Positions 33,012-42,311 are shown, counted from the first letter of the stretch. The stretch is DNA of 64,000 nucleotides from Vicinamibacterales bacterium (GCA_023717525.1 JAMQPK010000220.1:35026-99025), one strand, 5' to 3'. Numbers and translations are program-made. Notes: generated by a model from the letters alone, not told the origin.

Positions 33012-33027
33012 AGCCCCCAGTTTGCCT
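33012..33027 (-). promoter_or_regulatory. Very weak sigma-54-like site before the FG-GAP pair
   Basis: Minus strand AGGCAAACTGGGGGCT keeps GGCA and GCT at GG-N10-GC spacing but lacks the TT before GC. Its position relative to the ATG (21 bases from GC) is close to that of the site at 26685. It may be chance. Confidence 0.2.
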
Positions 33028-33055
33028 CGGATGACGCGTTCCATTTCGTAACACC

Positions 33056-34306
33056 GTGCCGGCCCCTCGCCAACCTCTGATTGAGCAACCTGCCTCGCGG
33101 CTAACAGCCCTCGTGGGCGACGCCGCGCTGGCGGTTGTGTGCTATTTCGCCGCCTATGCCCTTCGGTTTGATTCACACGATCTGGCGCGATTTCTTCCCG
33201 GCGCCGTTCGCACGCTGCCGTTCATCGCAGGCGCACAGATTGCCGGACTTCTCGTCTTCCGCGCATACACGTTCAGGCAGGGACGCAGATGGCTGCCGCG
33301 CCTTCTCGGTGGCGTGTTCGCCGGGACGGCCGTGGGAACGTTGTTGGTGTGGCAGGTCCACGGGTTTCAGGGCGTCTCGCGCATCTCCTTCGCCCTCGAC
33401 GCGGTTCTGCTCGCGCTCGCGGCCTTTGGGTGGCGGGCGGTCGTTGGCCTTTCGCGGCTGGCGCGCGCTGCGCGCGACGAGCGCGTGTCGGGCGACGACA
33501 TCGAAGATCGAACCGCGCCTCCCAGCGTCAGCGCGGGGCTGCTCGGGATCGTGCGCTACCGGGAGCTTCTGCGGAATCTCGTGCTCCGTGACACGAAGCT
33601 GAAATACCGCGGCTCGGTCTTCGGGTTCTTCTGGTCGCTCGCCAATCCGTTGTTGCTCGTGTTCACGTACACGATCGCTTTCCGCTACATTCTTCGGACG
33701 ACGACAGAGGGCTTTGTCTTCAACCTCTTGTTGGGATTGCTGAACTGGACGTTCTTTTCCAATTCCGCGATGATGTCGACCGGATCGGTGGTGGGCGCGG
33801 CGTCGTTGATTAAGAGCGTCGCGTTTCCACGCGCGATCCTGCCGGTGGCGACTGTGCTCTTCAACCTGGTGCAATTCCTGCTCACCATCGCCGTCTTCCT
33901 TCCGATCGCGTTGCTGATATTCGGCATTGCCCCAACGCCCGCCGTGCTGTTCTTTCCGGCACTCCTGGTGCTCCAGATTCTTTTCACGACTGGTGTGGCG
34001 TTTGCGCTCGCGACGCTGACGTCGTTCTTCCGTGATGTCAGGCACATTCTGGAGATAGGGCTCGGCATCCTGTTCTGGACTACGCCGATTATCTACTCCT
34101 ACGACAACCTGCCAGAGCGCCTTCGACTCCCCATCCTTCTGAGCCCGATGTCGTCGTTCATCGTGGGGTATCAGCAGATTTTTCATTATGGGCACGGCCC
34201 CGATCTTGCCGTCTGGCTCGCAGCCGGCAGCTATGCGGCAGGCATGTTCGTGCTGGGCGCTTCGCTGTTCGTCAACACCGAGGATCAGCTGGCGGAGCAG
34301 GTGTGA
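33056..34306 (+). CDS. wzm: Wzm-type polysaccharide ABC permease with N-terminal FlaA1/CapD-like 4-TM module
   Basis: 416 residues from a GTG. Residues about 165-416 are an ABC-2/Wzm permease: LVLRDTKLKYRGSVFGFFWS, then six hydrophobic segments and SPMSSFIVGYQQIFHYG. With the ATPase coded next it would export a polyprenyl-linked polysaccharide across the inner membrane. Residues about 15-125 are extra: four membrane helices (ALVGDAALAVVCYFAAYALRF, LPFIAGAQIAGLLVF, VHGFQGVSRISFALDAVLLAL) closely similar to the module at the end of the WecA-like protein at 28021. Ordinary Wzm proteins start at about the LVLRDTKLKY motif. Coding is continuous across the junction. The stop overlaps the ATG of wzt by one base. 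Confidence 0.88.
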   Translation: MPAPRQPLIEQPASRLTALVGDAALAVVCYFAAYALRFDSHDLARFLPGAVRTLPFIAGAQIAGLLVFRAYTFRQGRRWLPRLLGGVFAGTAVGTLLVWQVHGFQGVSRISFALDAVLLALAAFGWRAVVGLSRLARAARDERVSGDDIEDRTAPPSVSAGLLGIVRYRELLRNLVLRDTKLKYRGSVFGFFWSLANPLLLVFTYTIAFRYILRTTTEGFVFNLLLGLLNWTFFSNSAMMSTGSVVGAASLIKSVAFPRAILPVATVLFNLVQFLLTIAVFLPIALLIFGIAPTPAVLFFPALLVLQILFTTGVAFALATLTSFFRDVRHILEIGLGILFWTTPIIYSYDNLPERLRLPILLSPMSSFIVGYQQIFHYGHGPDLAVWLAAGSYAAGMFVLGASLFVNTEDQLAEQV

Positions 34307-35718
34307 TGTCGAGCGTGATCGAATCACGGGAGCTGTCGAAGCGGTTCCTGCTGAGGCACAACCGGTCGGGATCGATCAAAGAGCGATTTCTCGGCGCAAT
34401 TCACACCTCCCACCGTGAGCGGACCGAGGAATTCTGGGCGCTGCGGGATGTCACGCTCTCCATAAAGTCAGGCGAAGCTGTCGGCATCATCGGACGGAAC
34501 GGTTCCGGCAAGAGCACGTTTCTCCGGCTGGTGGCTGGTATTCACCGGCCGACCGAGGGCTGGCTTGGCGTCCGTCGCGGCTCCCGCATCGGCACGATGA
34601 TCGAGCTCGGCATCGGCTTCCATCCAGAGCTGACAGGGACAGAAAATCTGTTTCTGAGCGCCTCGGTGCACGGCTTGACGCGGAACCAGATCGAAGGCCT
34701 CTACGAACGCATCGTCGCGTACGCTGGACTCGCGGCGTTCATGGACGTGGCGATGAAGAACTACTCGTCCGGCATGACGGTCCGGCTTGCGTTCGCGCTG
34801 GCGGCGAATCTGGATCCAGACATGCTGTTACTCGACGAAGTGTTCGCCGTCGGCGATGTGGCGTTTCAACAGCAATGCATCCAGACCATGCAGCAGTTTC
34901 GGGCAGATGGGAAGACGATCCTGTTCGTGTCGCATTCAGCTCCGGCGATTCGGAGCATCTGCGACAGAGTGTGCCTTCTCGACCATGGGCGATTGCTGTT
35001 CGACGGGCCCGTCGCGCGAGGGTTGCAGGAATACGAACGGGTGACGGCCAGCAATGCCGCGGCGCCAGCACAGCTGGAGTCGTCGCAGGAGCACGACGGC
35101 GGGTGGCATCGAGTTGTCCCTGGTGGAAAGTGGTCCGAAGGAGGCGAGTGGGCGTTTGAACTCCTCCGTCGCGAGGGACTGCAGCCGAGTGATGTTGTCC
35201 TCGATGTCGGCTGCGGAGGGTTGAGCACCGGGCGACACCTCTTGAAGTTCCTCGACGAGCTTCATTATTGGGGCTTCGACACCAACCACGCACTGGTTCT
35301 CGCCGGCGTCACGCTGGAGCTGCCCCGGTTGGGTGTGTCCGCCAACCGGGGGTCGTTCCTATTCAATCAGGAATTCGATCTCTCGAGTAGCCCAGAGGGA
35401 CTGCGATTCGCGATCTCGGAGGGGTTCTTCTCGCGCCTGCCGCTGAACCGCATCGCGCGCTGCATTGCGTCTGTGACGCGGCGGCTTGCGCCGGGCGGCC
35501 GCTTTTATGCGACGTGGCTCGAAAACCCCGATCCACGCGGGTTCGATCCGATCGACCGGGGATCGTTCACGACGTTTCCGGACGCAGAGCCCTACCACTA
35601 TCCCTTCGCGATGTTGGCGAGCATCTGTGATGCCATGGGCGCACGCGCCGAACGTGTTGCGACCGACCCCGCGCATCCGCGCGGAGAGTCGCTGATGATC
35701 ATTACGCCTGGCCGATGA
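34306..35718 (+). CDS. wzt: Wzt-type ABC ATPase fused to a C-terminal methyltransferase
   Basis: 470 residues. About 1-235 is the nucleotide-binding domain of polysaccharide exporters: GIIGRNGSGKSTFLRLV (Walker A, about 62-78), YSSGMTVRLAFAL (signature), LLLDEVFAVGD (Walker B) and ILFVSHSAPAIRS (switch histidine). Wzt proteins of the O9a type continue into a beta-sandwich that recognises the modified chain end. Here, after a short linker, residues about 270-470 are a SAM methyltransferase instead: VVLDVGCGGLSTGRHL, YWGFDTNH, RRLAPGGRFYATW. This suggests that chain-end methylation and export are in one protein (inference). Its stop overlaps the start of the GT4 gene (ATGA). Confidence 0.88.
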   Translation: MSSVIESRELSKRFLLRHNRSGSIKERFLGAIHTSHRERTEEFWALRDVTLSIKSGEAVGIIGRNGSGKSTFLRLVAGIHRPTEGWLGVRRGSRIGTMIELGIGFHPELTGTENLFLSASVHGLTRNQIEGLYERIVAYAGLAAFMDVAMKNYSSGMTVRLAFALAANLDPDMLLLDEVFAVGDVAFQQQCIQTMQQFRADGKTILFVSHSAPAIRSICDRVCLLDHGRLLFDGPVARGLQEYERVTASNAAAPAQLESSQEHDGGWHRVVPGGKWSEGGEWAFELLRREGLQPSDVVLDVGCGGLSTGRHLLKFLDELHYWGFDTNHALVLAGVTLELPRLGVSANRGSFLFNQEFDLSSSPEGLRFAISEGFFSRLPLNRIARCIASVTRRLAPGGRFYATWLENPDPRGFDPIDRGSFTTFPDAEPYHYPFAMLASICDAMGARAERVATDPAHPRGESLMIITPGR

Positions 35719-37112
35719 CGGACTCGCGGATCGAAGATCTGCGGACAGAACTCACCCGCGCGATCGCCGAGCGTCAGGCCCTGGACAAGGACTCGAGCGA
35801 CGGCGCCGGGGAAATCAGAGTCCTCCTCGATCGGCAGATCGAACTGCTGAGCGATACGCTCGAGGCTCGGACGGCGCTCACCCGCATTCAGACCAGCCTG
35901 GCCTGGCGAGCGCTCGACGTGCTCCGGCACCAGAGGCTCGCGCTTCGCCGCGCGAAGATGCGGTTGCGCGGAGTGCGGAAGCCAGCGCGAGTACGGACGT
36001 CCATTCCGGCGTACGTCACCGACGCGCCTCTCGGAGTGAATGTTGCCGGCTACCTGAATACCGAAAGCGGCATGGGCGAGGCTGCGCGGCTCAGTATCCG
36101 GTCTCTGGAGGCAGCAGATATCCCTGTGGCCCTCAACAACGTGCCATCGCGATTGCGAATGCTGGATGGCACATACGCCGCGTTCACGGACGCAAATCCG
36201 CATCCTTTCAATCTCGTGCACCTGAACGCCGACAACATGGAATGGTTTGCGCAGGCGCGAGGCCGTGACTATTTCCGCGATCGCTACACGATCGGCTACT
36301 GGTTCTGGGAACTCGCGCAGTTCCGGTCTGACTGGATGCCGGCCTTCGCGTTTGTCGATGAGGTGTGGGTGCCAAGCGAGTTTGGCCGGGCGGCATTGGC
36401 CGAGCGCTCGCCGGTGCCCGTCACGTGCGTGCCGCTGCCCGTGGTCGCCCCGCACTTGCAGTCGCCTCGACGTGCGCAGTTCGATCTTCCAAATGATGCT
36501 CTTGTGTTTCTGTTCACGTTCGACGTTTCGAGTCAGATCGAACGAAAGAACCCCCTGGGAACGATCGCGGCATTTCGAGGTGCGTTCGGCGCGAGGCAGG
36601 ACGTGGTGCTCGTGCTGAAGTTCACCAACGCTGAATACGATCCATCCGGCGTCCGTCATCTCTATCGCGCCGTGGAGGGAATCAACGCGGTCATGCTCGA
36701 AGGGTATATGGCTCGAGAAGAGCTTGCGGAGCTGGTGGCCGTCGCGGACTGCTATGTGTCGCTGCATCGTTCAGAAGGGTTTGGGCTGGGGATTGCCGAA
36801 GCGATGGCGATTGGCAAACCTGTCATCGCGACGAACTACTCCGGGCCGGCAGATTTCATGACTGCGGCAAACAGCTATCCCGTCAACTATCGGATGGCGC
36901 CCATCCCCCGCGACTACGGTCCGTATCTGGAGGGATTTTCATGGGCGGAACCTGATCTCGAGCACGCGAGCCTGCTGATGCGTCAAGTGGCAGACGATCG
37001 TGGCGAAGCGTCTGCTCGCGGACGTCAGGCCGCGAACGACATGGCCGAATGGCGCGCCCCCGCCCGAACCGGCGCGCGCGTCCGTGCCCGCCTGGAGGAA
37101 ATTCGACAGTGA
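35715..37112 (+). CDS. GT4-type glycosyltransferase with N-terminal coiled coil
   Basis: 465 residues. The first ~60 form a predicted coiled coil (IEDLRTELTRAIAERQALD) followed by a basic SLAWRALDVLRHQRLALRR stretch. The catalytic part has GVNVAGYLNTESGMGEAARL at its start (typical of a subgroup of GT4 enzymes), VAPHL/LFTFDVSSQIERKNP, and LHRSEGFGLGIAEAMAIGKP (donor-binding ExxGxxxxE-like motif). It is overlapped by wzt at the start and by the GT2 gene at the end, so it is part of the exporter operon. Confidence 0.87.
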   Translation: MTDSRIEDLRTELTRAIAERQALDKDSSDGAGEIRVLLDRQIELLSDTLEARTALTRIQTSLAWRALDVLRHQRLALRRAKMRLRGVRKPARVRTSIPAYVTDAPLGVNVAGYLNTESGMGEAARLSIRSLEAADIPVALNNVPSRLRMLDGTYAAFTDANPHPFNLVHLNADNMEWFAQARGRDYFRDRYTIGYWFWELAQFRSDWMPAFAFVDEVWVPSEFGRAALAERSPVPVTCVPLPVVAPHLQSPRRAQFDLPNDALVFLFTFDVSSQIERKNPLGTIAAFRGAFGARQDVVLVLKFTNAEYDPSGVRHLYRAVEGINAVMLEGYMAREELAELVAVADCYVSLHRSEGFGLGIAEAMAIGKPVIATNYSGPADFMTAANSYPVNYRMAPIPRDYGPYLEGFSWAEPDLEHASLLMRQVADDRGEASARGRQAANDMAEWRAPARTGARVRARLEEIRQ

Positions 37113-39562
37113 CGTCGTCCGCCAGGACCGAGCGGCAGATCAGGGCGACGCTGGCGCGGTTGGAAGGCGAGAACCGCGCCGTCCGCGAAGAACTGGATCT
37201 CGTGCTTGGTTCAAAAGCACGTCGCCTGATCCTGATGGCCCTGCATCCTCTGTGGACCCTTCGCGGCGCCGTCTCGTGGCTGATCGCGCGGACACCCCTT
37301 GTTGCTGCCACGGAACTGTGGCGCGACTTCCGCGACCACCGCATTGCATTCAGCTCTCTCGCCAGCGCTCCCGATGAAGGCGGGGCGGTCACGCAATGGA
37401 ATCCGGCACTCGGCATTACCGCGGAGGTGCATGAAGGACTGCTGTGTCTTGGCGCATCCACTTTCACTTTCCGGACAGCCGTTGGCCGGGGCGCGCGGCT
37501 GCATGCGCACTGTGCGATGCTGCCGGGCGAGTGGGATGCCGGCGATCACGCGCTCGAGTTCCGCGCAAACGTCCAGGTTGGATCCTCCAGTGAAACAACC
37601 GCATCGCGTTTGATTCGTCCATCAGTTCGCTGGAGCGATCGACGCTGGCGCAAACTGACCGTCGCCATGCCAGATTCGGTCGAAGGCCAGGCTGTCATAG
37701 TCCTGGAGACGCGCGCAGCGCCGGAAGCCGGGCGAGCCGTGGCTGCGGCGTGGGGCGACCTCACTCTCGCCTGGCCGAGGAGTTTCGCCGAGCGCAAGGC
37801 ACTCGCTCTTGGGGCGGTCCGTCGTCTTCAAGAGTGGGGAGTGCGCGGCGCGATTGCGTACGCGCGCGGTCGGCGGCGCGTCGACGATCAAGCAGCGGCC
37901 TATACGCGCTGGGTCAGCCAGCGCCAGCTCGATGGGCCGGCACTCGAGGCCGTTCGTGCCGCCGTCGATGCACTGCCGTACCGGCCGCTCATCAGCGTCA
38001 TCACACCCGTTCATAACACGACCCCTCGCGCCTTGACCGCGTGCCTGGAATCTGTGCGCGCGCAGGCCTATGGCAACTGGCAGTTGTGCATAGCCGATGA
38101 TGGCTCGACGCAGACGGACACAAAGAGCGTTCTTCAGCAGCATGCCGCGGATCCGCGCGTGCGCCTGATCACGCTGGAGACCAGCCAGCACGTATCGGCC
38201 GCGTCAAATGCCGCCCTGTCTCTCGCCACCGGCGAGTTTGTCGTCCTTCTCGATCACGATGACGTGCTCGCGCCGGAGGCGCTGGCAGAAGTGGTCCGGT
38301 TCCTCAACGCGATCCCCGACGCCGATGTGATCTACTCGGACGAAGACAAGCTCGACGAGGCCGGTGCACGGTGCGATCCGTACTTCAAGCCTGACTGGTC
38401 ACCCGAGCTTTTCCTTAGCTACATGTATACCTGCCACCTGATGGTGGTACGGCGTCAGCTCATGGAGGACATCGGCGGGTTTCGCCGCGAATTTGACGGG
38501 GCTCAGGACTACGACCTGCTGCTGCGCCTGATGGAAAAGACCGCCCGCATTCATCACCTTCCTCGCATCCTCTATCACTGGCGAAAAAGCGCGACGTCCA
38601 CCGCATCTGCGGGTGCCGCCAAGCCCTGGGCGCTCGATGCGGGCCGGCGCGCGCTCGAAGACTACGGGCGCCGGACGGGGTTGGGTAGCGAGGTCCTACC
38701 CGGGCCTCATCCAGGTATGTACCGTCTGCGCCGAACGATTCAAGGTGCGCCGCTCGTGTCGATTGTGATTCCTACAACCGGCCGGCCGCACGAGAAGCGC
38801 GGCGATTTGCTGGCTCAGTGCCTGCGGAGCCTGGAGAAAACGTCCTGGCGTCATCTCGAGGTGATTCTGGCAACCGATACCGAAGCGATAAGCGACGCCT
38901 CACAAGCGGCGCTCGACAAGTTGCCGCACAGCGTTTTCAAGTATCCGTCTCGACCGACGTTTAATTTCTCGCACAAGGTGAACGAGGCAGTGCGGCAGTC
39001 TCGTGGAAAGCACGTCGTGTTGTTCAACGACGATCTCGAAGTGAGATCGAGTGAGTGGCTGACGGCGATGCTCGAGCATTCCCAGGACCGGGAGATTGGT
39101 GCCGTCGGGGCCAGGTTGCTGTATCCCGACGGCCGGCTGCAGCATGTCGGGATGCTGATCGGCGTTTGTGGCCTTGCATCTCATGCGTTTCACCGGTACC
39201 CGGGCGGCTCCAGCGGCTACGCAGGAAGCGCGGTGGTCGCGCGAAACTGCTCGGCCGTTACTGCTGCGTGCCTGATGACCCGGCGGGCCGTCTTCGACGA
39301 GCTTGGCGGGTTCGATGAAGAGCTTCCAGTCGATTTCAACGACGTGGACTTCTGCCTCCGGCTCCGCGCCGCCGGATACCGAATTGTGTACACGCCATCC
39401 GCCGAGCTCGTCCACCATGAATCGGCGAGCTTCGGGCGTCGAACGCAGAGTGCGGCGGAACTGGCCCTCATGCGCCAGCGATGGGGCGCCGCGCTCGAGC
39501 GCGACCCCTACTACAACCCCAACCTTTCGAAGCTGTTCAGCGATTACCGCCTGCAGGTCTGA
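37109..39562 (+). CDS. Two-domain GT2 glycosyltransferase
   Basis: 817 residues from the GTG at 37109, with GGAGGAA eight bases upstream. A short coiled coil (about 5-35) and a beta-rich region (about 90-240, lectin-like) precede two GT2 domains. The first, about 305-540, has PLISVITPVHNTTPRALTA, IADDGSTQTDT, FVVLLDHDDVLAPEAL and GFRREFDGAQDYDLLLR. The second, about 565-800, has PLVSIVIPTTGRP, VVLFNDDLEVRS and LPVDFNDVDFCLRLRAAGY. Such enzymes can make two different linkages in succession. It follows the GT4 gene with overlapping stop and start. Confidence 0.88.
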   Translation: MTSSARTERQIRATLARLEGENRAVREELDLVLGSKARRLILMALHPLWTLRGAVSWLIARTPLVAATELWRDFRDHRIAFSSLASAPDEGGAVTQWNPALGITAEVHEGLLCLGASTFTFRTAVGRGARLHAHCAMLPGEWDAGDHALEFRANVQVGSSSETTASRLIRPSVRWSDRRWRKLTVAMPDSVEGQAVIVLETRAAPEAGRAVAAAWGDLTLAWPRSFAERKALALGAVRRLQEWGVRGAIAYARGRRRVDDQAAAYTRWVSQRQLDGPALEAVRAAVDALPYRPLISVITPVHNTTPRALTACLESVRAQAYGNWQLCIADDGSTQTDTKSVLQQHAADPRVRLITLETSQHVSAASNAALSLATGEFVVLLDHDDVLAPEALAEVVRFLNAIPDADVIYSDEDKLDEAGARCDPYFKPDWSPELFLSYMYTCHLMVVRRQLMEDIGGFRREFDGAQDYDLLLRLMEKTARIHHLPRILYHWRKSATSTASAGAAKPWALDAGRRALEDYGRRTGLGSEVLPGPHPGMYRLRRTIQGAPLVSIVIPTTGRPHEKRGDLLAQCLRSLEKTSWRHLEVILATDTEAISDASQAALDKLPHSVFKYPSRPTFNFSHKVNEAVRQSRGKHVVLFNDDLEVRSSEWLTAMLEHSQDREIGAVGARLLYPDGRLQHVGMLIGVCGLASHAFHRYPGGSSGYAGSAVVARNCSAVTAACLMTRRAVFDELGGFDEELPVDFNDVDFCLRLRAAGYRIVYTPSAELVHHESASFGRRTQSAAELALMRQRWGAALERDPYYNPNLSKLFSDYRLQV

Positions 39563-40447
39563 GTGTCGACTACCAGCATCAGTTGCGCGATCTGCGGCGG
39601 CACACGAACGCGCAGGCTCTATACAAAATCGGGATACGACATCGCGCGGTGTGTCCGCTGCGGGCTTGTATACGCGAACCCGCGCGCGCCGCGCGACATT
39701 ATTCTCGGGCGCTACAGCCGGGACTATTTCTGGAACGAGTATCTGCCCGCGCTCGGCATCCAGGATGGGACGTTCGATCTGAAGTGGTTCGACACACGCT
39801 ATGCACCCCTTCTTGGGCTGCTCGGCCCTGCGGCCGGTCGCCGGCTGCTCGAGGTCGGCAGCGGCGCCGGGTTCTTTCTGAAGAGCGCCGAGCGGGCCGG
39901 CTGGTCCGTTACCGGCATTGAGCTTTCTGAAGAGGCGTCGCGATTCGGCCGGGAGCGGCTGGGACTCGATATTCGAGGCGAGAGGGCCGAGGCGGCGAGC
40001 GTTGGCGCCGCAAGCGTCGATGCGGCGGTGATGTTCGACACCATCGAGCATCTCTTCGATCCACGCGCTGTATTGACGTCGGTTGCCAGCGCGCTTGTGC
40101 CAGGCGGACAGCTTCTTATCAGCACGCCCAATTTTCGGGCGCTAAGCCGGCTTCTGCTCGGTTCGCCGTGGGCAGTCCTGAGCCCGCTTGAACACATGTA
40201 CTACTTCGAAGAGAAATCGCTGAACCAGCTTCTCGGGGCATCGGGTTTTGTTGACGTGACGTTTATACGAAGACACGAGTCGTGGATTCCCCAGGAAACC
40301 ATGAACTTTGTCCACACTCACGAGCCGTACGGGCTGAGGGCACGACTTGCCGCCCTCCTTGGACGTGTCGGTGGCTCACCGCTGGCGCACGCGGTACAGC
40401 GCGCCGGACGTCAGGACATCCTTCTGTGTCTGGCGAGGCGAGGGTAG
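39563..40447 (+). CDS. Class I methyltransferase with zinc-binding N-terminus
   Basis: 294 residues, starting at a GTG directly after the GT2 stop. CAICGGTRTRRL and ARCVRCGLVYANPR are two CxxC pairs of the kind found in sugar C-methyltransferases and SAM enzymes with an N-terminal zinc ribbon. GRRLLEVGSGAGFFLKSAE is the SAM loop, FDTIEHLFDPRAVL and LVPGGQLLISTPNFRAL the later motifs. It is cytosolic and probably modifies a sugar nucleotide or the growing glycan. Confidence 0.85.
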   Translation: MSTTSISCAICGGTRTRRLYTKSGYDIARCVRCGLVYANPRAPRDIILGRYSRDYFWNEYLPALGIQDGTFDLKWFDTRYAPLLGLLGPAAGRRLLEVGSGAGFFLKSAERAGWSVTGIELSEEASRFGRERLGLDIRGERAEAASVGAASVDAAVMFDTIEHLFDPRAVLTSVASALVPGGQLLISTPNFRALSRLLLGSPWAVLSPLEHMYYFEEKSLNQLLGASGFVDVTFIRRHESWIPQETMNFVHTHEPYGLRARLAALLGRVGGSPLAHAVQRAGRQDILLCLARRG

Positions 40448-40459
40448 AATACGTTTACG

Positions 40460-41410
40460 TTGCTGCCACGACGACTGAAAGGTCTCGGTCGCTACTTGCG
40501 CGATGGGTTATCCCACCGAGACCTCCCCGTGGCCACCCCAGCTGCTCCATCGATTCCGCAGCTGCAAGTACCTGACGTGACTCCGCCGGTCGAGCACAAA
40601 GCCAGCGCCGAGACCCAGATCTTGCTGCGCCTTCAGTACCGGGAGCTCGCGCTGCGCGGGACCCACCTCCCGGATTTCTCGGATGTCGAGTTTCGCTACC
40701 GTTCGCAGAATGGAGAGGACGGCATCCTCCTCTATATTTTCTCGCTCATTGGTACCACCAATCGCCGCGTTGTGGAGATCTGCGCCGGGGACGGGCTGGA
40801 GTGCAACGCCGCCAACCTCATCATCAACCACGGCTGGCAGGGATTGCTCATCGACGGTGATCCCGAGCAGGTGGCTCGCGGGCGACGCTTCTACGCCACA
40901 TGTCGGAGCACTGCAATCTCTCCGCCGACGCTCAAAGATGCCTGGATAACCAGAGAGAATGTCAACAGCGTGGTGACGGATGCCGGATTTGGCGGGCAGA
41001 TCGATCTGCTTTCGCTCGATATCGATGGCAACGACTATTGGGTATGGAAGGCGCTCACCTCTGTAGAACCGCGCGTCGTGGTGCTCGAGTTCAATGCGGC
41101 ATGTGGCCCGGAGAGGCCTGTGGCGATGTCCTATCAAGAGGGATATCGATTGGACGTCACCAAGCGCCCGTACCGCTGTGGAGCATCTCTGGCTGCCTTT
41201 GTTGGATTGGCGAAAGCGAGGGGGTATCGACTCGTCGGCCTGCAATCCCTGGGATTCAATGCATTCTTTGTTCGCAATCCCGTTGGGGAAAACCTCCTGC
41301 CGGAGTATTCTGCTCAGGAGTGCTTTGCGAGAAACGAGCGGTTGAAGACGTGGCAGCCGGCCTGGCTCGATTCCATACTGTCAGGAGCGGAACCGTGGGA
41401 AGACGTCTAG
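40460..41410 (+). CDS. FkbM-like methyltransferase
   Basis: 316 residues from a TTG; the start is uncertain. After a proline-rich N-terminus, FRYRSQNGEDGILLYIFSLI and VVEICAGDGLECNAANLI correspond to the SAM-binding start of FkbM-like proteins, and DLLSLDIDGNDYWVWKAL to the DxDG motif usual there. The C-terminal part (about 200-316) is less conserved. It lies 12 bases after the previous methyltransferase and 28 before the next gene, in one operon. The target is likely a sugar hydroxyl; this is inferred from context only. Confidence 0.72.
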   Translation: MLPRRLKGLGRYLRDGLSHRDLPVATPAAPSIPQLQVPDVTPPVEHKASAETQILLRLQYRELALRGTHLPDFSDVEFRYRSQNGEDGILLYIFSLIGTTNRRVVEICAGDGLECNAANLIINHGWQGLLIDGDPEQVARGRRFYATCRSTAISPPTLKDAWITRENVNSVVTDAGFGGQIDLLSLDIDGNDYWVWKALTSVEPRVVVLEFNAACGPERPVAMSYQEGYRLDVTKRPYRCGASLAAFVGLAKARGYRLVGLQSLGFNAFFVRNPVGENLLPEYSAQECFARNERLKTWQPAWLDSILSGAEPWEDV

Positions 41411-41438
41411 TGCCAACGAAGAAGCACGAGGCCTAGAG

Positions 41439-42311
41439 ATGCGAGTGTTGACCATTTTCGTGCGCAACGGCACTGAAAAGTACAACGGGGCAGAGCAGGA
41501 TCTTGCGGATCTCTTCCAGCGCCAGTTGCCAGGGATCGAACATGACACGGTGGTCGTGGACACCGCACGGCCGAAGTACGAAATCGAGCAGCGCCAGCAG
41601 TACACCCTGATCGGCGGCGATAACTCCTCGTGGGAGTTCTCCGGATTCGACTCTGGGCTGTCCCATGTCGGTGACGACGTCTGGAGCTACGACCTGGTCA
41701 ATCTCACGACGTCTGCATTTCACCAGCTCTACACCGGGTACCTCGATCGGTTCCGGCCCGAGGTCCTCAAGGCGATCGTGGGCCATTCCGTTTGTCTCGG
41801 TCATATCGACTGCTACAGCGAAGCTATCGAAGTGTGCGGGTGTACGAGCCAGCATTGGGTCAGGACTTCGTGCATGTTCGTCCCGCCGGCGGAGTTGAAG
41901 ATTCTTGGGACGCTGGTCTCGGCGGGCGAGCGCGATCGGTGGTTCAGCGGCGACGCCGCCGAGCCTTTCCTGGCGGAGGCGCCGCTCTCTGTGAACTACC
42001 GCAGATTGATTACAGACTGGCTCACGGGTCAGGATATCGGCCAGGGTGTCGCCTGGCATTCCCGCATCGGTCTCGAAGAGGCGAACCTTCGACTGTTCGA
42101 GCAGAAGGCGACGGCGATCTTGAACGAGCACCTCTTCGGTCTGCGGCTTCGGGCGGGCGGTTGCCGGACGATAGACGTGACCTGGTTATCGGGCCTCCTG
42201 GCTGGACGGCAGACGGCAGAGCCCGATTGGGACACTCCGTGGTGGCGGCAGCTTGCCGATCGAGATCGCGACGCGCTCCGCGTCCAAACGGCCGTTCGGG
42301 CTGCGTCGTAG
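41439..42311 (+). CDS. Polysaccharide-cluster protein of unknown family
   Basis: 290 residues that I do not recognise. The sequence is not hydrophobic and has no signal peptide. MRVLTIFVRNGTEKYNGAEQ followed by TLIGGDNSSWEFSGFDSGL suggests an alpha/beta fold, and SVNYRRLITDWLTGQ near the C-terminus looks structured. GGDNSSWEFSGFD recalls the donor region of GT-A-type enzymes, but no DxD is evident, so a glycosyltransferase role is only possible. It sits between methyltransferase genes in the same operon. Confidence 0.6.
   Translation: MRVLTIFVRNGTEKYNGAEQDLADLFQRQLPGIEHDTVVVDTARPKYEIEQRQQYTLIGGDNSSWEFSGFDSGLSHVGDDVWSYDLVNLTTSAFHQLYTGYLDRFRPEVLKAIVGHSVCLGHIDCYSEAIEVCGCTSQHWVRTSCMFVPPAELKILGTLVSAGERDRWFSGDAAEPFLAEAPLSVNYRRLITDWLTGQDIGQGVAWHSRIGLEEANLRLFEQKATAILNEHLFGLRLRAGGCRTIDVTWLSGLLAGRQTAEPDWDTPWWRQLADRDRDALRVQTAVRAAS

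Noticed and set aside
33173-34327. 384-residue open frame opposite the ABC permease
   Set aside because: Highly charged antisense product of a membrane-protein gene, without motifs.
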